From positions 1 through 35,427 of the forward strand of contig SBAX01000061.1 in the NCBI GenBank assembly GCA_005240095.1: a stretch of 35,427 bases of DNA. The letters are read 5' to 3'. The DNA is from Phycisphaera mikurensis (GTDB lineage Bacteria > Planctomycetota > Phycisphaerae > UBA1845). The notes under the pieces were generated by a model. That model worked only from the letters and a program-made list of their open reading frames with translations. It did no database searches and was not told the origin of the DNA. Every line of letters begins with the position of its first letter. The stretch's first letter is position 1. Positions 31,120 through 35,427 of the stretch are shown here, piece after piece. The position numbers and the translations under genes are program-made.

Positions 31120-31334
31120 TCGCCCTCTGCGCGGCGGTAAATGGCTTCGCGGGAGTCGTCCACGACTGCCTGTCGGACGGTAAGGGCGTCCATCTCCGCA
31201 AAGATATCCGCGGCCGGTCCACTCGCAGTACGGGGGTCCTCGACAAACACGATTACTTCACGGACTTCCCCCTCGATCCGCGTAACTTTCTCTGCAATCT
31301 CCTGCTTCGAACCTGTCAGTACCCGGGCGGTCAT
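31116..31334 (-). CDS. Probable antitoxin of the PIN toxin
   Basis: The 72-residue acidic protein ('KVTRIEGEVREVIVFVED', 'ADIFAEMDALTVRQAVVDDSREAIYRRAEGE') lies directly upstream of the PIN gene with a four-base overlap. Its C-terminal helix has the acidic/aromatic character of toxin-binding antitoxin tails. I cannot name the DNA-binding fold of the N-terminal half with confidence. GGAG occurs 7 bases before the ATG. An extended -10 promoter is about 65 bases upstream. Confidence 0.75.
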   Translation of the reverse strand: MTARVLTGSKQEIAEKVTRIEGEVREVIVFVEDPRTASGPAADIFAEMDALTVRQAVVDDSREAIYRRAEGE

Positions 31335-31397
31335 TCCTTAGCTCCGTGGTTTTCTTGAGCGCGGTCCTCATACGCAAACATGTGCGCTCGATAGTCC

Positions 31398-31407
31398 ATT
31401 ATACCAC
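31398..31407 (-). promoter_or_regulatory. Extended -10 promoter of the toxin-antitoxin operon
   Basis: On the minus strand TGGTATAAT gives a perfect -10 hexamer (31398-31403) with the TGn extension. No good -35 is evident, as is common for extended -10 promoters. The predicted leader is about 55 bases long. Confidence 0.5.
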
Positions 31408-31457
31408 TGCCAGCAAATCTATCATCGGCGAATTATTGGCCGCCACGCTCCCCAAGG

Positions 31458-32801
31458 TCACAGAATAAACCGGCTCAGGTCGGTGTCCTGGCTGATGTCG
31501 GCCAGGCGCTTGTGCACGTAGGCCTCGTCAATGCGGATGGTCTCGCCGCGGCGGTTGGGGGCTTCGAAGCTGATGTCTTCCGTGAGGCGTTCCATGACGG
31601 TCATCAACCGCCTCGCCCCGATGTTGTCCATGGTCTGATTGAGCCGGAAGGCGATGTCCGCAATGGCCGCGATAGCGTCGGGGGTGAACTCGATGAAGAC
31701 GCTTTCGGTGGCCAGCAGGGCGGTGTGCTGCTTGGTGAGAGCGTTGGCCGGCTCGGTCAAGATGCGCACGAAATCCTCACGGGTGAGGTCCTCCAGCTCT
31801 ACGCGGATGGGCAGGCGGCCCTGAAGCTCAGGCATCAGGTCGCTGGGCCGGCTGCCGTGGAAGGCGCCCGCGGCGATGAACAGGATGTGGTCGGTCTGGA
31901 CTGGTCCGTGTCGCGTGCTGACCGTGCAGCCTTCGATGATGGGCAGCAGGTCGCGCTGCACGCCCTGGCGGGAGACGTCCGGGCCGTGCGTCTGCTGCGG
32001 TGAGCAGAGCTTGTCGAGTTCGTCCAGGAAAATAAGCCCCGCGTCCTCCGTGCGGCGGAGGGCCATTTCGGTGAGCTTTTCGCGATCGATGAGCTTCTCG
32101 CACTGCTGATCGAAGAGAATCTCGCGGGCCTCACGCACGGGCAGCGAGCGCTGCTTGGGCTGGACCGGCATGAGGCGCTCGAGGAAGTTCTGCATGTCGG
32201 GGTCGATCTGGTCCATCCCGAAGGTGGTCATCACGCCGACGGGGCCGCTGCGGACCTCCGTGGTGATCTCCACCATGCGCTCTTCCAGCTCGCCGCTGCG
32301 AAGCTGGGCGCGGAGCTTCTCGCGGCTGCGGCGGCGGCGCTCCGAAACATCGGGTTCCGTCTTGGCCTGTTCCACGTCGAAGGTGGTGGGCGGCATCAGG
32401 GCGTCGATAAGCTGTTCCTCGGCGCGGCGCTGGGCCTCTTCGCGGACGACCTCGGTCTGCTCATTACGGACGATGCGCATGGCCACTTCGACCAGGTCGC
32501 GGACCATGCTCTCCACGTCGCGCCCGTGATAGCCGACCTCGGTGTACTTGGTGGCCTCGACTTTCAGGAAGGGGGCATTCACCAGACCGGCAAGACGACG
32601 GGCGATTTCCGTCTTTCCCACGCCGGTGGGCCCGATGAGGATCATGTTCGCTGGGCCGACTTCGTCGCGCAGGGATTCGGGTAGCTGCCGTCTGCGCCAG
32701 CGGTTGCGGATGGCCACCGCGGCCGCCCGCTTGGCGGCGTGCTGCCCGACGATGTATTTGTCGAGGGCCTCGACGATCTGCTGCGGGGTGAGGTCGTCCA
32801 T
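31458..32801 (-). CDS. hslU: ATP-dependent protease ATPase subunit HslU
   Basis: The 447-residue AAA+ unfoldase of the HslUV protease feeds substrates to HslV. The start 'DLTPQQIVEALDKYIVGQHAAKRAAAVAIRNRWRR' is characteristic. Walker A 'GPTGVGKT' spans residues 57-64. Walker B is 'GLIFLDELDKL', and the sensor-2 arginine region reads 'NIGARRLMTVMERL'. An inserted I-domain of about 130 residues separates the Walker motifs. The C-terminus ends in 'SRFIL', the tail that docks into HslV. hslV lies immediately upstream, with only four bases between its stop codon and the hslU start, so the two are co-transcribed. Confidence 0.96.
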   Translation of the reverse strand: MDDLTPQQIVEALDKYIVGQHAAKRAAAVAIRNRWRRRQLPESLRDEVGPANMILIGPTGVGKTEIARRLAGLVNAPFLKVEATKYTEVGYHGRDVESMVRDLVEVAMRIVRNEQTEVVREEAQRRAEEQLIDALMPPTTFDVEQAKTEPDVSERRRRSREKLRAQLRSGELEERMVEITTEVRSGPVGVMTTFGMDQIDPDMQNFLERLMPVQPKQRSLPVREAREILFDQQCEKLIDREKLTEMALRRTEDAGLIFLDELDKLCSPQQTHGPDVSRQGVQRDLLPIIEGCTVSTRHGPVQTDHILFIAAGAFHGSRPSDLMPELQGRLPIRVELEDLTREDFVRILTEPANALTKQHTALLATESVFIEFTPDAIAAIADIAFRLNQTMDNIGARRLMTVMERLTEDISFEAPNRRGETIRIDEAYVHKRLADISQDTDLSRFIL

Positions 32802-32805
32802 GGGC

Positions 32806-33351
32806 TTAGCCGAGCGTTTCCACGACGATGTCGTGATTGGTGTATACGCAAATATCCGCGGCGAGGTGCAGGGCTTGATCCACGATCTTTTCCGCGGGCA
32901 GAGTCGAATGAGCCAGCAGCGCCCTGGCCGCGGCCACGGCGTACATGCCGCCCGAGCCGATGCCCACCACGCCGTCAGTGGGCTCGATGACGTCGCCGGA
33001 GCCGCCGATCATCAGTGTGGCCTCGGCCGAGGCCGCGACGAGCATGGATTCCAGGCGGCGCAGGATGCGGTCCGTCCGCCAGTCTTTGGCCAGTTCGATG
33101 GCCGCCCGGCGGAGGTTGTGCTTGTGCTGCTGGAGCTTGGCGTCGAAGCGGTCGAGCAGGGCAAACGCGTCGGCGGCCGATCCCGCAAACCCGCAGAGCA
33201 CCTTGCCCTCACCCAGGCTGCGTATCTTGCGGGCGTCGTGCTTGATCGCCGCCTGGCCCAGCGTCACCTGCCCGTCACCGCCCATGGCCACCCGCCCCTC
33301 GCGTCGAACGGAGAGGATGGTCGTCGAATGAATGGCTGACTGGTTTCTCAT
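32806..33351 (-). CDS. hslV: ATP-dependent protease subunit HslV
   Basis: The protein has 181 residues from the ATG at 33351, with GCGAGG just upstream; the frame extends further up but that stretch has no protein-like character. HslV is the N-terminal threonine peptidase of HslUV. The short propeptide (residues 1-9, 'MRNQSAIHS') precedes the catalytic threonine T10 in '[23 protein letters not shown]'. Next come '[24 protein letters not shown]' and '[19 protein letters not shown]'. The propeptide is longer than the single Met of E. coli HslV but within family range. It is transcribed before hslU. Confidence 0.95.
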   Translation of the reverse strand: MRNQSAIHSTTILSVRREGRVAMGGDGQVTLGQAAIKHDARKIRSLGEGKVLCGFAGSAADAFALLDRFDAKLQQHKHNLRRAAIELAKDWRTDRILRRLESMLVAASAEATLMIGGSGDVIEPTDGVVGIGSGGMYAVAAARALLAHSTLPAEKIVDQALHLAADICVYTNHDIVVETLG

Positions 33352-33400
33352 GTCCTCGCATCCCGCGCCAACAAGCCACGGTACAATAGCATAGGCAGGT

Positions 33401-33889
33401 ATGCAAATGCCAACGACATTCCTGACACGATCAACCGCGCATCGGCCGCGACACCTCGTGTTGCTCGGGGCATGGCTCGCCATCGCGCCGGCGGGATGCC
33501 ATCGGACGCCGCCTCCGCCCGAAACGACGAACAACGCCAGTGCCCCTTCCGAACCGCCGCCACCGGCAACCGCCGAACCAGCTCCAGAGCGCTTCGAGGT
33601 GGTGGACACCGAAGAGGAAGCCGAACGCTGGCTGTTCGTGGAGACGATTCGCGACGGCGCACCCGGCGGCTGGGCGACAGGGTCCTTCGACCGGGCGCGC
33701 AACAAGCTCGATATCCAGACCCGAGATGTGCGGCAGTTCGCGTTGCATCTGGACCGCGTGCCCATCGACTGGAACAAACTCGTGGTGCTCTCCATCGACG
33801 GTAAGAACAGCGAGCTGCGCAGGCGGCAGACTCTCCGGATCCATCTCCAACTCGACGACCACGGGCAATGGGTCGTGCGCGACGAGTAG
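33401..33889 (+). CDS. Putative lipoprotein of unknown function
   Basis: The protein has 162 residues. The N-terminus is basic, then hydrophobic ('[16 protein letters not shown]') and ends in a weak lipobox with a Cys at about residue 33. A proline/alanine-rich linker (about 34-62) follows, then a compact domain ('[33 protein letters not shown]' to '[12 protein letters not shown]') that looks beta-rich. I do not recognise a family. ATG codons at 33401 and 33407 are both possible; GCAGG lies near. It is divergent from hslV, with only 49 bases between the two starts, so the promoters must overlap. Confidence 0.7.
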   Translation: MQMPTTFLTRSTAHRPRHLVLLGAWLAIAPAGCHRTPPPPETTNNASAPSEPPPPATAEPAPERFEVVDTEEEAERWLFVETIRDGAPGGWATGSFDRARNKLDIQTRDVRQFALHLDRVPIDWNKLVVLSIDGKNSELRRRQTLRIHLQLDDHGQWVVRDE

Positions 33890-33894
33890 GGACC

Positions 33895-33969
33895 GAAACG
33901 CAGAAACGCAGAAACGCAGAAAACGAAACGTCAAAACGTCAAAACGTCGAAACATCAAAAAGTCAAAAG
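33895..33969. repeat. Tandem short-period repeat
   Basis: About three AAACGCAG units are followed by several AAAACGTC-like units (period near 8), becoming degenerate at the end. It starts a few bases after the lipoprotein stop codon and is A-rich, unlike its surroundings. Confidence 0.8.
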
Positions 33970-34000
33970 GCCAGGCGGGCAGGGCACGTGATGGGTGGGG

Positions 34001-34025
34001 CTGCTTCATCAGGGTAATAACGCGC
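34001..34025. repeat. Direct repeat R3 copy 1 with 8-bp core
   Basis: CTGCTTCA, core TCAGGGTA, then ATAACGCGC. The second copy at 34274-34297 has the same flanks but the core in reverse complement. Confidence 0.6.
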
Positions 34026-34052
34026 GGGGCGCGAGGCCAAAGGAGTGGCGTC

Positions 34053-34118
34053 GAAATGGAAGGCATTTGGTGGGGAAATGGCAGGCATTGGGCGTGGAAA
34101 TGGCAGGCATTGGGCGTG
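34053..34118. repeat. Tandem repeat, three 22-bp units
   Basis: The second and third units (34075-34096 and 34097-34118) are identical and the first (34053-34074) differs at a few bases. The unit begins GAAATGGCAGGCATTGG. No ORF is supported across it. Confidence 0.85.
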
Positions 34119-34273
34119 CAACTGGCTTCGTTTGGGTTCGTTATCCGCTTTACGTGACTCCCAAGTTCTTGTCCGGCTACAGGATTTGTAACTGGCGTTT
34201 TTTTCGGAACCCACGGGGAGGCACCGGTGTTACGATCCAGCGGCGACACCACCAGGGCGCGGAATGGGGCGGT

Positions 34274-34297
34274 CTGCTTCATACCCTGATAACGCGC
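34274..34297. repeat. Direct repeat R3 copy 2 with inverted core
   Basis: CTGCTTCA, core TACCCTGA, then TAACGCGC. The core is the exact reverse complement of the core in the copy at 34001-34025. The rest of 33890-34447 shows no gene. Confidence 0.6.
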
Positions 34298-34377
34298 AAG
34301 GTGCTCGCTGGAATCTTGGGTCGGCGCGAGCGGGCTCGCCATCTCGGATGAAAATGGATCTCGTCGCGGCACGTTCT

Positions 34378-34416
34378 ACCCTCACCCCTGCCCCTCTCCC
34401 TGCAAGGGAGAGGGGT
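34378..34416. repeat. Dispersed hairpin repeat R1, copy E
   Basis: ACCCTCACCCC, then CCCTCTCCCT/AGGGAGAGGG, in the same orientation as copies A and D. It lies 32 bases upstream of the PocR-GAF gene start. Confidence 0.78.
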
Positions 34417-34447
34417 TCGGATGACGTTTTCTCAGAGGAGAGTTTGT

Positions 34448-35427
34448 ATGTTCCTGTGTTGCGGCGTTCGGCTTGTGTTCGCCGCGCCGCGCATGCTGCG
34501 ATATAATGGCCCTCAAATGGGCGATATGGCGCTGACGTCTCGGATCAGTCTCTCCACGCTCCAGGAGCTGCAGGACCGGTTTGCGGCGCTGGGGCGGATG
34601 ACGGTGTGCATTGCGGACGTGGGTGGGGAACTGATCACCCGCCCGACGTGGGGCAGCCGATTTTCGGAGCTGATCGGGGCCTCCGACGTGGGTCGGGCGA
34701 GCCTCATCGAGTGCATCCGCAACGGCGGCAACGGGCGAACGGGCGAAGAACTCACCTGCCACGATGGCATGCGGCTGTATACGTCGCCGATCGTGCACGA
34801 CGGGCAGCCGTTGGCCCTGCTGGCCGTGGGCACTCGAAGCCATCGTCCGCCATCGCCGGGGCGGGTGATGAAGATCGCCGGACGCTACGGCATAGGGTAC
34901 GACGAGCTGCTCAGCGCCGCTGCGAACCTTGATCCGCGGCGGGGCGGCACGCCGTATGCCATCCATCGCTTTGCCGATGCCCTGGCGCACATCATCGCCA
35001 CGCTGTTCGCCCAGGCCGAACGCATCAACCGCCAGCTCGACGACCTTCGCACCGTACACGAACTGGCGGACCTGCTCTCCGGCACGCTCGATCTTCAGGA
35101 ACTCCTCAATCGCACGGTCCAGCGGGTTGTCGAAGTCATGCCGGTCAAGGCGTGCGCCATCCGGCTGCTCAATCCCGACACGGGCGAGCTGGTGGTGAAG
35201 GCGGTCCACAACCTTTCCGAGGAGTATCTTCGTAAAGGCCCGGTGCATCTGCACGTGAGCCCCATCGACTCGGCCGCCTTCGCGGGGGCCAGCGTCTACA
35301 TCGCCGATGCGCCCACGGACCCGCGGATTCGCTATCCGGAAAACGCCCGCCGCGAAGGGATCGTCAGCGGGTTGTGCGTACCTTTGACCTATCGCGGGGA
35401 GACCATCGGCATCATTCGGGTGTACAC
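34448..35427 (+). CDS. PocR-GAF sensor protein, 3' partial
   Basis: The frame is open to the last base of the window, giving 326 residues so far. The ATG at 34448 has a strong AGGAG 7 bases upstream; a second in-frame ATG at 34517, near a TATAAT at 34502, would remove an odd 23-residue lead. Residues 30-165 look like a PocR ligand-binding domain ('LSTLQELQDRFAALGRMTVCIADVGGELITRPTWGSRFSELI', 'HDGMRLYTSPIVHDGQPLALLAVGTR'). A helix with 'VHELADLLSGTLDLQELLNRTVQRVVEVM' then leads into a GAF domain ('KACAIRLLNPDTGELVVKAVHNLSEEYL', 'GLCVPLTYRGETIGIIRVY'). The output domain (kinase, GGDEF or other) lies beyond the window. Confidence 0.85.
   Translation, partial: MFLCCGVRLVFAAPRMLRYNGPQMGDMALTSRISLSTLQELQDRFAALGRMTVCIADVGGELITRPTWGSRFSELIGASDVGRASLIECIRNGGNGRTGEELTCHDGMRLYTSPIVHDGQPLALLAVGTRSHRPPSPGRVMKIAGRYGIGYDELLSAAANLDPRRGGTPYAIHRFADALAHIIATLFAQAERINRQLDDLRTVHELADLLSGTLDLQELLNRTVQRVVEVMPVKACAIRLLNPDTGELVVKAVHNLSEEYLRKGPVHLHVSPIDSAAFAGASVYIADAPTDPRIRYPENARREGIVSGLCVPLTYRGETIGIIRVY

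Noticed and set aside
32806-33795. 329-residue version of HslV
   Set aside because: The extra 148 residues overlap the divergent lipoprotein gene and are not protein-like; HslV normally has about 175-185 residues and a catalytic Thr near the start.
33895-34118. CRISPR array
   Set aside because: The units are adjacent with no unique spacers, and no cas gene is present; they are simple tandem repeats.
33540-34157. 205-residue ORF across the lipoprotein end and spacer
   Set aside because: Its first part is a frame-shifted shadow of the lipoprotein and its second part translates the tandem repeats.

Overview
The window is a GC-rich bacterial chromosome segment whose gene content points to the phylum Planctomycetota, probably a Phycisphaerae-like lineage. 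This is inferred from gene content and protein style, not from a marker gene. Supporting signs are a secreted metalloprotease with the 'DxNxNGxxDxC' and dockerin-like tails common in planctomycete exoproteins, a bacterial deoxyhypusine-synthase homologue, a planctomycete-like flagellin, HslUV, and a small membrane protein with a C-terminal zinc ribbon. No rRNA, tRNA, CRISPR array, transposase or prophage gene was seen.

Layout. 1-2037: 3' part of a large exported-looking multidomain protein. 2094-4000 (minus): clpS and miaB. 4093-4886: an orphan MNT-type nucleotidyltransferase facing a zinc-ribbon membrane protein. 5052-5882: a ComA-family (phosphosulfolactate synthase) gene. 6075-8571 (minus): an M3 oligopeptidase and a secreted DUF6265-like protein. 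8721-10263 (plus): a MoaD/ThiS-like ubiquitin fold protein and an Asp-box beta-propeller. 10282-10503: a cluster of seven hairpins. 10520-11923 (minus): mnmE. 12202-13677 (plus): a flagellin with a strong terminator. 13833-18797 (minus): a 55-codon membrane ORF interrupted by UGA, a DUF4287-SRPBCC gene interrupted by UAG, an M24 peptidase, a DUF4287-DUF5655 protein and a secreted reprolysin-like metalloprotease. 18938-26761 (minus): MmgE/PrpD, a trans-sulfuration PLP enzyme, EtfD-like Fe-S oxidoreductase, EtfA, EtfB and ThiO. 26849-27749 (minus): two small exported His/Cys-rich proteins. 27922-30610 (plus): pyruvoyl arginine decarboxylase, a deoxyhypusine-synthase-like SpeY and agmatinase. 30673-31334 (minus): a PIN toxin-antitoxin pair. 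31458-33351 (minus): hslU and hslV. 33401-33889: a lipoprotein-like gene. 33890-34447: a repeat-rich spacer. 34448-end: a PocR-GAF sensor that runs off the window.

How the genes work together. The three polyamine genes give a coherent route from arginine through agmatine and putrescine to homospermidine (or a related triamine) without S-adenosylmethionine decarboxylation. etfB-etfA-etfD form an electron-transfer flavoprotein plus membrane quinone-reductase module. They lie directly upstream of, and on the same strand as, a PLP gamma-elimination-type enzyme (2 nt gap) and a PrpD-family dehydratase, which suggests a shared amino-acid or propionate catabolic role (inference). HslUV and ClpS belong to protein quality control; MiaB and MnmE modify tRNA anticodon loops.

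Most notable items. (i) An in-frame UGA in a CxxC-UGA context between two hydrophobic segments, followed by a hairpin with bacterial SECIS-like geometry, giving a candidate selenoprotein. A neighbouring gene with an in-frame UAG makes local gene decay a serious alternative. (ii) A long inverted repeat between speA and speY whose loop holds a perfect Shine-Dalgarno sequence. (iii) Several families of dispersed hairpin repeats. (iv) A lipoprotein with duplicated HGPGCGH motifs.
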